Assembly (NCBI RefSeq): GCF_902150065.1
Contig: NC_043996.1
Span: forward strand, 13,467,485-13,531,484
Length of the DNA: 64,000 nucleotides
Reading direction: 5' to 3'
From: Myripristis murdjan
Taxonomy: Eukaryota > Chordata > Actinopteri > Holocentriformes > Holocentridae
Shown piece after piece: positions 18,115 through 29,201 of the stretch. The position numbers were made by a program, and so were the translations under genes. The first letter of the stretch is position 1, and every line of letters begins with the position of its first letter. The notes under the pieces are model-generated. The model saw only the letters and a list, made by a program, of their open reading frames with translations. It did not search any database and was not told the DNA's origin.

Positions 18115-21100
18115 TTATTCATAGAGCTTACAGTCACACAGCTCTTTGTAGATCCTCTTCCGTATAGATGGTATGTCCCTCTGTGAGAACTGGAGCGGCT
18201 TCTCCAAGGCAAGGCACCTGCAGTACTGAGGCACAGACAGAGAGGGCAGTCACAAGATGCAAAGACAACTGCACCACAGTTTATGCACACATATTGAGCT
18301 GGAAATGCGTGCCGTTACCTCCAAAACAAAAACTCCACAGTCATTTTCATTGGTCTGTTGTGGAATTCCCTGAAAAGGACAGTAGGGGGAGACAACGAGT
18401 TGTCATTCCATCATCATACCATCGGATCCACATCCAGTAAAACTCCAGCAGGTGGTGACAAACAGCAAGGCAGGACATGGCCCAAGACAAATCCTTTGTA
18501 TAAAAAGCAAAAAATGCTTTCTCATTTCAGGCAAACAAATCTTACCTCACAGAATGACAACGTCCAGCCGTTCTCAAACGCTGCTTGCTGCCTCTCTCTT
18601 GCCTCTATCATCAAGTATTTCAGGATGTTCTGTTATAAACAAAGAGTGAAGAAGAACCACAAATAAGGACAAATGATCTCTCTGCAAATGCTGATTTGAA
18701 TGTTTATGATATCAATGCAGTGAAAGGGGCATGGATAAATTTGATGTATTTATTTAACCATTATTTAATCATAAAACGCTCATTGAGAATAAAAACCTCT
18801 ATTACAAGAGCGACCTGGCCAGGACAGGCCGGGCAGCCACACAGATTAACAGGGTTTACATACAAAAACATGTAACAAGTTACAATAAAAACAGGAGATA
18901 AAATACAGAATCATAAAATATCAAAATCATTCCTCAGGCATCATCACAAGTCATCAGTATCGTGGATCATAGAGAAGCATTACGAATCAGTCAAAACCTC
19001 TGCAGCTAGATGTCCCAGCCTCTAAATTATTAAGGATTACTTTACATGTATCTAGTGAGACCAGCTCCTGAAGGTTCGGGTCATTTTGCAACTGATTCCA
19101 AGGGCAGGGAGCAGCAGTTTGCATTTGGGATGGCTTCATATAAAAGCTAAAGGGCTGGAGGCATCATCTCAGGGGTGTTACGAGCCAGATGCAACGTCCT
19201 GTTACCTTTGCCACCTTCTGCAGCACGTTGCCTTGGGAGTCGTACAGGCAGATCTTCTTTTTGACAGTGTCAGCAGTCACCAGACACCAGTGAACCTCCA
19301 AGTGTATGGGCACCAACAGCAGGCTCTTAGAGAACAAATCCACCTGCGCGACAGGAGACCCGGGAGAGGGTTAAATCCACTCGCATTCCCAGTATTCACC
19401 AAACTAGCATGCCCATCCTGTGCCTTCATCTTTGCAGCATGGATGTAAAAATTCACTGCTGTGCCTGAGGAACTAAGCAAACAAGCTTGTTTTCACATTC
19501 GAGTTCATTTAAAGCCCTTATGACACCTTTATGAAAAACATCAGAAGCCAAAAAAAGAAAGAAAGAAAGAAACACAGGCGGTGGGGGATTTGGAGAAATC
19601 TCAGAGGGATCACACAGAGGGTGAAAGCCCATTCCAGGCCAGCTGGGAGTGCACTGGTGCCGAGTGGCCAGTTATTAGATCAAATCATAGGTAAATACGT
19701 GAAGTTAAAATTTAAGATTAAAAAGCATGCATTTATTACTGAATCTTATGAAGGTTTGAAAGGGTTACCTAAGCCCAAGGAACAGAGGAAAATGTAATCC
19801 TTCAGTTGGAGTTAAAAATAATCACCAAACTTGGAATTACAGTTTTTCACACGATAACAGCAATCTATATTCTGGGTAATGTCTGGATAGATAATGAACA
19901 CACAACTCCCGTGTTAGGCCTCACCTTCTTTGTCCACCTCTTAACTCCCTCATATCCTTTGGTCACAAGCTGCCGGTGGAAGAAGCTGTTGAGAAAATGG
20001 ACCTAGGAGAGAAGAGGGGAGGAAAAACTGCAACCATGAAGAGAATCTAGCCCCGTGCAGTTCCACGTGCTTTAAATTGTTGTGAAAATCCCATGCAAGT
20101 CCAGATTATGAAACCGAAATACAGTGCCAAACCTAACAAACAGATGCGCAATTCATTTCATGCCACAAACTTTAGACTACAAGCAAGTATTGGAAAGTCA
20201 ATTCAGCATAAGTTTCTATAATGTGATTGTTATTCAAGTCATTATTGAAAATGTTTGAATAGTCCTGATGTAGTAAAACCCAACCCATTTATCGGTGCCC
20301 AAGCATCTCAGCCATGTGATGTTGATGGCTTTGAAAACTACCTTATGATGGGCAGATTCAGTGATCAATTCTCCGTACATGTTCATGACCTAAAAGAATA
20401 AAACACACAAAAAAAACCCCACAAAATCAGTTTTAAATTTGCAAATTGAGTTCCACCTAAGGCTTGTATTGGTGGCACAAAGTGCCACTCAAAACATTCA
20501 ACTACATTTACATGATATGAAAATGGAAGTGCTTGGTGTGTTTGAGGACAACCTGGTCGTTGAGCCAGTTCTGATTGGCCAGTGTGGACAGGTCGTCCAG
20601 TGTCAGTGTGTGTTTCTTGTAGACCACACAGAAGGAGGGCGCAGGTTTCACAACTATCTTGGCTTGATATTTTGTAACCTCTGCAAAGATCAAATTTTTC
20701 CTGCAGGGATGGCAGAACATAAAATAATTGGTCATAAAAACAGACATCTCAACAGTACAGATACTACAATGGATGCTTGAGTTTTGCACACACTCTAAGG
20801 ATGCTTTGATCTGGATTTTTTGGGCCGATACCGGTCACTGTATTTTTCCCCCTCAGGATCACTCAGTACTGAAATCATTACAGATTCTTTTTCTTTGAAG
20901 AAAAATGTGACTCTATCACAGCATCCTCCATGACCGCATGCACACACACCATTTTTGAAACAAAAACTAGAAAGCTATTGGCACCTTGTCAAGGGAATGT
21001 GACAAATAAAGCTTCACACATGATCAAAAAGGCACATAATTCAAGGTAAGTTCAACATTTCAATGGCTTATCTTTCTACACAACATCTGTTTCTACGCCA

Positions 21101-22602
21101 CTGGCTTTTTTTCTTGAGGAAATGCAATAAATCTGTTAGTTATTTTCCTCTTTCTGACTGTGACTTGGCATGCTGTCCAGTGGCCTGAGCTGACCCCTCA
21201 GTTGTCAACATGGCTGTGCAGCAAATAAACCTCACATGGCAAAGCAGGGAACAGTTGGTATGCATTTCCTCAGTCTACTACAGAGAGGAAAACAGAAATC
21301 AGCTGTCAAGTGGTCTTAAAAACTTGACAAATTTCCTTCTTTTCCCCGTACATCATACAGGTGCTTTTAACAAAAACACCAGATTGAGATTAACACAGAC
21401 AAGACACAAGACCAGAAACCATGAGCAGGCTGGTCGAGGGTTTACCTCTTGTCAAGGTCAATGTTAAACTTCCTCTTCAAGTGTTTCAACACATCGCTCT
21501 TTTGCAGCGGAATGAAGCTGCCGTATATTCTAAAGAAGTCATCTAGGAATTCTAAAATGAGAGATTGAAAACACAGCCCTCAAAGATCACCATCAAACCC
21601 AGGAAAGTCAAGAAAAAGGAAAAAAAAACTTAACAAAAACAAACAAAAAAAAACACCAAAAAGTGTACCGTGGATATCCTTTTCCAGTGCTTTCTGGCTG
21701 ACGTCTGTTTGCTGCCGGCTTTGAGAGGACACTGTCTCACTTAGCATCTTTTCACCGGCGATGCTGACACAACTCTCTCTGCCAGCGGCCTGCTCCTGAG
21801 GCGGAATGACAGCGGCACATCGTTCAGAAGGGCCAACAGGTTCACACAGCTTCAGGCCACCACACCTTTGAGATGACATCATTTTCTTTGGTAGCTTATC
21901 TGTGATTTCCACACATACGCCGCTGCCTGTACTCTGGCCCTGCAGAGGTTTGGCAGTGCAACACTGTTCCCGTGGGTCAGGAAGTTCATCCAGCCGGACG
22001 GAGCTTCCTTCTCCACGTCTCTGTGCCAGGCTGTGCAGCAAGTTAGCAGTGGTACATATCTCTGATAGGCCAACAGGTTTACTCAGGCAGTTCTCCTTGT
22101 CGAGCCTGTCGTGTGAGCCATGAGATTCACATTCAGCAGCTAAAAGTGATTTACTTCCTTGTAACTTGTCTTCACTCTGCAGGTGGTGCTTCTTAACTTT
22201 ACATTTATACTTCTGTGACTTTGTTTTGAAACTGAAGCAGGGGCTGGAACTGATCGCACAAGTTCCTTTTTCTTGTTTTTTGGCTTTGAATATCCAGAAA
22301 TGACAATTCGCTCTCCTCCTCTTCCTCCACATCCAGAGCTGTAGTTTACAACACAAGCGCCTCTTGGCTCGCCGAGAGGAATGGGAAACCCTCCGAACAG
22401 AAGACATGAGCCTCCTCCTGCTGACTCCTCTGCTGCGTGTTGACGGCTCTGTGGCCGACCGAGTGTAGCACAGTGGGTCACGTGAGAGTGTGGGGCTGTG
22501 CGTCCTCAGGCATCCAGGTTCAAGCTCCTGCTCCACTGGAAAAGGAGGGACCGGCAATAGCTGTGCTGTTTCCGTTTCAAGTGCAACTCTTCCCCGGTGC
22601 AT
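18115..22602 (-). CDS. senp5: SENP5-type SUMO-specific cysteine protease (565 aa)
   Basis: Coding exons in transcript order: 21669-22602, 21446-21551, 20553-20700, 20342-20389, 19925-20002, 19206-19343, 18546-18629, 18319-18369 and 18115-18225. Phases agree throughout. The ATG at 22602 is the first in frame; the open frame upstream has no ATG. The N-terminal 310 residues are basic and poorly conserved, as in SENP3/SENP5. The C48 (Ulp1) protease domain fills the C-terminal half: DDFFRIYGSFIPL, NQNWLNDQVMNMYGEL, HRQLVTKGYEGVKRWTKK. The catalytic triad is visible: His about 456 (IHLEVHW), Asp about 473 (LYDSQG), Cys about 523 (NENDCGVF), with the oxyanion Gln in GIPQQ. The C-terminus (ALEKPLQFSQRDIPSIRKRI) is closer to SENP5 than to SENP3. 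The family removes SUMO2/3 conjugates, chiefly in the nucleolus. Basic residues (SRRRL, KRRL) fit that location. Confidence 0.88.
18746..18960. repeat. Fragment of a dispersed fish repeat in a senp5 intron
   Basis: The segment includes TTTATTTAACCATTATTTAA, CTCATTGAGA and AGAGCGACCTGGCCAGGACAG, words that recur in a widespread fish interspersed repeat. It lies in the intron 18630-19205. Class and ends are uncertain. Confidence 0.45.
20701..21445 (-). other. senp5: senp5 intron, nothing recognised
   Basis: Between exons 21446-21551 and 20553-20700. AT-rich; no repeat or RNA gene recognised. Confidence 0.6.
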
Positions 22603-22802
22603 TAGGTCAGCCGCCACAAGCTGCTCCAGTGCAGACTCTTGAGTGGAAAGGTGGACACTTGCATCGCAGGCTAATGTGTTTGCATGAGCACCCTCGCCCT
22701 GGCAGGTTTTTCACACATCCCTTGATTGCCTTTGTCTTTGTTTCTGCTTCTTGTCTTCGGTTTCTTGAAACGGACAAGCCACACACTCACAGTTCCCCAC
22801 TG
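22603..22802 (-). other. senp5: senp5 5' UTR with a short upstream ORF
   Basis: The coding exon starts at 22802, after a long poly-pyrimidine tract (the A-rich plus-strand run 22807-22832) and an acceptor TTTTACAG. A 15-codon upstream ORF (ATG at 22716-22718, stop at 22671-22673) lies wholly within this leader, ahead of the main ATG and in a different frame. Confidence 0.55.
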
Positions 22803-23481
22803 CTGTAAAAAAAAAAAAGAAAAAAAAAAAAGTAGAGTGTGATTACAAGTCCTTTTCCAACTTTCTGTAATTGTGTTCCTGCTAAATGTGTGTTATTGTA
22901 TCTTGCTGTATTCAGTCTACCTTCGATGTGCGTGATGTGATACTTGCATTGGTTTTCAGTTTTTCTATGGACATTGTATTAGTCCCTATCAAATAAATCA
23001 GAAATAAATACATACATAGGCACTGCTACATTATCCACATCAAACATTAAACCATTTGTTCCTCATCAAGAGTTTGTTTTGTTTTATTTTTGAGATGAGA
23101 AGAGTTTAGTCAGTTTCAGTGCGGTATAAGCTGATGACGGCTGGGTCTTGTGCCCATCAGCTAGGGAACACACAAACAGGCCTTAATGAAAATCATGCAA
23201 CAAACAGCACAATATGTGGGATGGCAAAAGGTTTGCATTTGATGTGCACTGGCATGAGTGAGCAACAGGGGGGTTTCACTGAGATTTTGGGGACAGTTCT
23301 TGAACTTCCTAAGACAAATGATCAAAAGCATGTGACCCTGCCCTGGCTTGGATTTATTAGAGTCAGACTGTGAACACCAACAGGATGACAGTCTGCTCTC
23401 ATGGGACTTTCTTCAAAACGTCGTTCCCAGCTGTGAGCTCAGACCGTGAGGCGACATGCCCCAACCTGCCCGGCTGCACTT
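22803..23481 (-). other. senp5: senp5 first intron (inferred)
   Basis: Between the proposed non-coding exon 1 and the coding exon. It holds an A-rich run adjoining the acceptor and no other recognised feature. Confidence 0.45.
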
Positions 23482-23483
23482 AC

Positions 23484-23720
23484 CCTCACCGTCCCGCTTG
23501 CTTCATCAAGACTTCTGGGTGAGTTAGGCGCTTATTGGGCAACACGCTGCTGTTGTAAGTCCTAATGAAACTGAAATAGGTAAACAGTTACTTCCCACGA
23601 TGTTCAAATGTTTGACCATCGTGAGCAACTGCGCATCTGCTGACGATTCGTCTGCCCGGTCGCGCGCTGACTGCGTCACTTTTGCTCCGGCCAATCAAAT
23701 TGTACTGAGGGTAGAAGACG
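23484..23720 (-). promoter_or_regulatory. senp5: Probable senp5 promoter and non-coding exon 1
   Basis: CpG-rich sequence with a CCAAT box (plus-strand CCAAT within GGCCAATCAAA, about 23690-23698). A strong donor on the minus strand (GTAAGT, GT at 23482-23483) would end a non-coding first exon at 23484. The start site is probably around 23560-23640. Confidence 0.45.
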
Positions 23721-24414
23721 GCGAGTGGATGGTGACGTCAACAACATTGCTCATTGCTATTCATAAATAACTTGGGACTTTTCATAAAATTCAATTAAAC
23801 ATGGGGACTGTCATTGCATTTGTTTGCATCAATGCAAAAAAAGAAGAAAACATTTTTCCTTAGTTTTTTTCTGGAAACACACCACACTACTGAGTAAGTT
23901 CTGAATTTTGGATTTGAACCCCTTTGTTTGAGGTAAGTAAAGGCAAATGACAAAATTAAAATATATTAGTAATAATTGGGAAACCCAATCTTTCTTTTAA
24001 TTGAGGGAGAACCAAGGCTTTCATAACGTCCATACATGTGTCATTTCAGGAATAAGTGAGTTGGTACGCAAAAACACCTCAATAGTGTATTGAAATGTCA
24101 TCTTCCATTATGGAGTAAATTCAGGTATTTTAAGTGTCATCTCTGGAATAATTCGGAAATTAAAATTAGAAAATGTATCAAATTAATGTAAAGCCGTGGA
24201 GAAATCTGTAACTCTTTATTTATTGTGTGGGAATTAAGTAAAAGGCCCATTAATTAAAATGGCATAAATGGAACTTATTAGATGTATTTTATAGCACTCC
24301 AGCCTTAGTTCAAAATTTCCTGATCTGTGCACAAAACCCCATTAGTTGTTAAATTAATGAAGGTGTTAAAATTAATTAAGAATTCTGCTTCCTAATGTCC
24401 ACTGAGGGGTCGTC

Positions 24415-24610
24415 CTGAAAGTTTCGGGCAGTGGTGAGGTGCAGTGGTTTGTGAGCGTGTCCTGAGACTGTAGTATGGTCAAGGTTCAAACCCTGCATTG
24501 GCAAAAATCCATCCTGTTGAAGTGTCCTTGAGCAAATAACTGAATGCCCTCCAGTTCCGGGGCACTGGCCCTGTACTCACTGCACTCTGACCTCTGTGTA
24601 GAGGTAAGTC
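24415..24610 (+). mobile_element. Degraded tRNA-derived SINE-like segment
   Basis: The order GTGGTTTGTGAGCGTGTC, then about 35 nt, then AGGTTCAAACCCTGC resembles RNA polymerase III A and B boxes of a tRNA-derived head. A spacer resembling GTGTCCTTGAGCAAATAACTG follows, a phrase common in fish SINE bodies. Ends are approximate. Confidence 0.55.
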
Positions 24611-24754
24611 AAATATATTTATCACAAGAATGACTCAAAAGACCTCACATACCATCTCCTATACATGCCATACCATACATATACATATACATATACAATA
24701 CTATACACATACTACATAGACAATATATATAGCATACCATCAGTACACTTACAT

Positions 24755-24985
24755 TCACATTTGCAGGCAATATATACAGAGGCATCCAGTTCATCTGACC
24801 TGCATGTCTTTGGGCTGTGGGAGGAAACCAGAACGCCCAGATGAAACCCACGCAAACAAGGGAAAAACATGCCAACTCCACACAAAAAAGACCAAGGCGA
24901 CATTATGAAATCACAACCCTCTTGCTGTGAGATGACAGTGCTGACCGTCGAGCCACCATGTCGATCACGAAGCGCCTCACACAAC
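24755..24985 (-). mobile_element. tRNA-derived fish SINE, minus strand
   Basis: On the minus strand, GTCAGCACTGTCATCTCACA is followed by AGCAAGAGGGTTGTGATTTC, then TGTGTGGAGTTGGCATGTTT, TTTGCGTGGGTTTCATCTGG and CCTCCCACAGCCCAAAGACA. This is the characteristic body of a very abundant fish tRNA-derived SINE family. Confidence 0.75.
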
Positions 24986-25326
24986 TCCAGCATGCGTGAC
25001 GTGTAAATTTAGGAAACATTCATTCCAAATCTGGGCATGCCAATCAAGTGTGTGTGATGTACATATACACCTTACACCTTAGTGCATTCAATAATGGTTT
25101 GGTTTCAATAGGAGCACACAGTGAGCCATCATAGATTCAAACTGGGTCTGACCACCACTCACTAGTTCATCCCACACCAGACTTTGTCAGTTTGAATTTG
25201 TTTTGGCACCCATCCCAAGACAGATACCACAGTGAGGGGGCACACAACAAACACACACTCACATGTGACACAGGAGTCAGGGGGCTGATCATGATGTTTA
25301 CCTTGGCTTTGTTTTCCTGATTAAAG

Positions 25327-25428
25327 TACAATATATATACTGCATGGAGTGTATGGGCCCTGTCTCTTCTCCCTTGACCACCCAGCTCATCTGATACCTT
25401 CTGTCTGTCTGGTGTACCTCTCAGAGAA
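25327..25428 (+). promoter_or_regulatory. ahsg: ahsg core promoter and 5' UTR
   Basis: A TATA-like run (ATATATATAC, 25331-25340) lies about 95 bp upstream of the ATG at 25429, consistent with transcription starting near 25360. A TATA-type promoter suits a liver-secreted protein gene. Confidence 0.5.
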
Positions 25429-27720
25429 ATGAATCTCCTTTGTGTTACTGTGGTTCTGGGACTCTTAGCGGGGGCATGGGCTCAAGTGATGCCCGCTGTG
25501 GACCGACCTGCTTGTGACTCTCCTGAGGCAGAGGCCGCCGCTTTGGTGGCCCAGGATTACCTCAATGCCCAGCACAAACACGGCTACAAGTATGCTCTGA
25601 ACAGGATTGAGGACATCAAAATTATTTCCACGGTAAGTCAGTCCATCTAGAAGTCGCACAGAGGTTTAGACATGCACCTATAAAAGTTATTACCATCTTT
25701 TTCGATCAGCTTGTTGATGCAAACACATAGTAATAGCAATCAGAGGTGTATCAGACAGTAAAACGTTCACTTTAGCTGTTCATTCAAGCATAGGATCATT
25801 GAGAATTATGGGAGATCAATATGTGTAAGTGACTTTGCATTAGGGTGACACAGACACAACAGTGAATAAAATAGTTTTCTTTCCTTATTTTTTTTTTTTT
25901 TTTTTTTTGACAATAAATCAACTCTGAAAATACAGTAGAATATTAGGTAAGATACATGTCAGACTATGTGTCCATAATGAGTCACTTTGAGATAAGGTGA
26001 AAAACCAACATGAACATTACATTTCCAAGTGTCATTGCAGTTTACATTAGCAAATACAACATAAAAACCTTTCAATTTGGGAGCTTCTGTCTCATTGGCA
26101 TTTATATGCTAAAAGCACAGCTGATATTTTACATAATGGTTCACCTTTCTCCAGCCTGCTGGCGATGTAACATATGTCATGGAAGTTGACCTGCTGGAGA
26201 CAGACTGTCATGTGTTGGATCCCACACCTGTTGCCAACTGCACAGTCAGACCCAAGGTTCTTACGGTGAGACCACAACAGCTGTCCTGACTGATAACAAT
26301 CAAATGTAAAGCTCATGTCCATCACATGCAGGCAAATGTAATGGCTGAAATTCTTACCAGTTTGAGAGTTTGAGATTGAGATTGGAAAATATTGTCAGTT
26401 ATGGTGTTTTGTCAGTCTCTGATGTATTGATTGATTTTTACTCAGGCAGTAGAGGGAGACTGTGACGTGGTGCTGAAGAACGTTGGTGGAGCTCTGACTG
26501 TCACAGCATTCAAGTGTAAAACAGAGGGTAAAGCATACAGACATTAACCATTTCAGCATGCACACATATACACGCACACAACCACTACATGAGCATATAC
26601 ACAAACACTTAAACCTCTTTTTGTCTGGTATATAGAATCAACAGAGGACATATGCTTAGGCTGCCCTACCCTCCTTCCTCTGAATGACACCAATGCCCTA
26701 GACTTGGTCCATGCCTCTCTGGCACACTACAACAACAATTCAATCAATGCGACCTACATGCTTCTGGAGGTTGGAAGGTTAACATCACAGGTGAGCCTAA
26801 ATATTTCAGATTTTTGCAATCTGTAATACAAGATATTGTTTGTAGCCGTCAGTTCACAAATATTTCTCAATCTTTTCTTTCAGATTGTGTCTGGTGGGCC
26901 CGCTTATAAAGCAGAATTTGTCATAGTTGAGGGTAATTGCACTAACGATGCATGTGAGCCCCTGAATGACATTATGGCTGTAAGTACAAAAGGCAGCAGT
27001 TCATATAGTTGTGGCAATAAAATACACATTTTCCATTTCCATTTGGTTAACATTCACCTTATAGTCACCTTAACAGAACTAACTTAGAATGTAGCAAACA
27101 TAAAACACTATAATTAGTCATCAAGGATATTTTAAATGAACAAAAGAACATATGGGGAAAACCATGTTTTTTTTCCCCACCAGACACACGGATTTTGCAC
27201 TGCAAGTAGTTCAAGTGCTACGGTGGACTGCAAGATCTTTCCCAACATGGTAAAATATTCCAGCTTCCAAAGCATACATTTCAATGTCCAAAAATGAGTC
27301 AACAGTATTATACAATATACATTCTTTCTAATTCTGTTCATTCATGCTTATTTTTCCCCCTAGATGGAGCTTGTAGACAGCAATAACACTGTAGCAGAAT
27401 CACCAATGGTCCATACAGACAGCCTGACATTCAAGCATGGTCTGAAACACCACAAGCTCACCCGCTTCCATAACCCTGAGCTCAACACCCTCCTATCTGC
27501 AGAGTCATTAGAGTCAGCTGAAGTGGTGCCTGTGGCCCCAGCAGTGTCTGTAGTTGCTGGAGCCAGTCCAGCCTCAGACCCCTCAACCAGTGTTGAGGCT
27601 CCTGTTGTTGTGGTTAAGAGACAGGCTCCTTCTCCTGAAATGATGGGTGACCCTGCTGGCCCTCCGGTAGCACCCATTTCTCTTGTGCCATTATGCCCAG
27701 GGAAGATCAGGTTCTTCTAA
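25429..27720 (+). CDS. ahsg: Fetuin-A / alpha-2-HS-glycoprotein (356 aa)
   Basis: Seven exons: 25429-25632, 26155-26265, 26446-26527, 26636-26790, 26884-26979, 27184-27249 and 27364-27720, all GT-AG and in phase. A signal peptide (MNLLCVTVVLGLLAGAWA) precedes two cystatin-like domains and a Pro/Ala/Val-rich C-terminal region. The mature protein has exactly 12 cysteines, the fetuin-A count; in the family the first pairs with the last, here in VPLCPGKIRFF, which matches the mammalian LCPGRIRYF ending. THGFC corresponds to the family QYGFC. Several N-glycosylation sequons are present (for example NCTV, NNS, NAT). Fetuin-A is a plasma glycoprotein made in liver that binds calcium phosphate and blocks ectopic mineralisation. 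The 7-exon structure is that of AHSG/FETUB; the C-terminus favours AHSG over fetuin-B. Confidence 0.9.
25633..26154 (+). other. ahsg: ahsg intron 1
   Basis: Contains a poly-T run (about 25889-25908). Nothing else was recognised. Confidence 0.7.
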
Positions 27721-27962
27721 GTCTCCAGGTTCATCCTATGGCACACAGACTCTCTATGCATGTATTCTCCAGTGACAAGTGGACCTGATTTAACTTGGTG
27801 TTCCATATTATAAAATCAAATGTATCCTGTGGTAGGTAGTCAGGTGGACAGACAATACAATTTGCTTACTATGAGGACAAGCTCAATTAATTGACATTTA
27901 CAAGGGTCATATACAAAGTAGCATACTGTATATTGCTAAACAGCTGTGCAAAATCTGTTCAA

Positions 27963-27968
27963 AATAAA
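27963..27968 (+). terminator. ahsg: ahsg poly(A) signal
   Basis: AATAAA about 245 nt after the stop codon; the only clear signal in the presumed 3' UTR. Confidence 0.6.
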
Positions 27969-27989
27969 GATTTGTGTTCTATACTGCTG

Positions 27990-28347
27990 TAAAATATGAA
28001 GTCAAGGCCATGTGTTTTGGGTATTCACATATAAATTATACAAATCATTATGCGGTATCATTTACAGCACACTGAAAAACCTCTTTAGAGGTGGTTCTTG
28101 GGTTTTTGTTCCTTATAAAGAATTGGTTGAATGTGTTCAATGCAGCAATGACTAGAGGTGAGAGAGTTGATTCCAGGTTAGATGAGGACTTTATGTTGAT
28201 AACCTCTCACAGAACTTTGAATGAACAAGGTTCAATCATTCATTCATCTTTTGTGGGTGATTACAAAACACAGGGCCCTAAGGGACACTGCCAGTTTGTT
28301 GGCCCATAGGGAGGTCACAAGTCAACACAATCAGCAGACATTGCATC

Positions 28348-28379
<32 letters not shown>

Positions 28380-29201
28380 ACTCATAAATAAGAATCGTGT
28401 ACCTAATATAACTTAATGGTTTCAGAATTTACACCAAGTTTACACAGAGTAGGAATTCTCTAATGCCCTTGATTCAACAATAATGAAGTAACATATTTGC
28501 ATGTGATAATCTGTTAGTCAAAAAAAAAAGGCAGTTTTTTTCCTTTTTATAAAAAGGATATGACTCATCTGTCTATTAAATGTCTTCAGAGTTTTGTTTT
28601 TTAAGTCACGGGCAGGAATTTGATATTAAAATATACAGCCTGAAATCAATAACTTGTTTTGCGATTTCTGGATTACGTATTCTAAGAATAGGTGATGGCA
28701 ATAAAATTCCTGGACTGAAGTAACAGGAATAGTTTACCAATTAGATTTCTGAAGAACCACTCCAAAACCAATTTTATGACTGCACTGACATTTAGTTCAA
28801 TTTTGATGTGTAGGTAAATGCTGTCTATTTACATGAACAGGTCAATGTCCAGGAAGCACCACTTGTGGAGTTCATGTAAACTTAGGCAAACTTTTAAGGG
28901 CAACGCACTGGTAGCTAAATTTTGAGTCAAAAAGGCGTATAAAATGCTAACAAAAACTACTGACAAAGTAAACACACTGTTGACTTGAAATCTATACAAT
29001 TGTCACTGGGTATCAGTCCGCCCACACCATGGTGTGTGCGGATTAAGGTGACCTCTCCAAGGCTTAACATTTATGCAATACAGTCTCAACCCCTTTCACT
29101 TTCCTGCCTTTGAAGTCAAGTTTGCCCAACGCAACCAAATGTGAAACTCAATATTCCATTTCTTCAGAAAGTACAGGCACAAAAAGATACAAGCAGTTAC
29201 T
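27990..29201. other. Intergenic region between ahsg and the ZP-N gene
   Basis: Holds a poly-A run of about 30 nt (28348-28377). No gene or repeat family was recognised. The right part may be 3' UTR of the minus-strand gene. Confidence 0.5.

Larger units (their letters stand above)
23721..25326. other. Intergenic region between senp5 and ahsg
   Basis: AT-rich spacer with two SINE-like segments (listed separately) and an ATAC-rich tract (about 24660-24735). I saw no gene in it. Confidence 0.6.

Noticed and set aside
18115-22602. SENP3 as the identity of the protease
   Set aside because: The C-terminus and the KGYEGVKRWTKK/SLLLVPIHLEVHW region read closer to SENP5. SENP3 remains a minor possibility, because the two are sister families.
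22603-22617. An earlier start for senp5 at 22617
   Set aside because: That codon is GTG, not ATG. The first in-frame ATG is at 22602.
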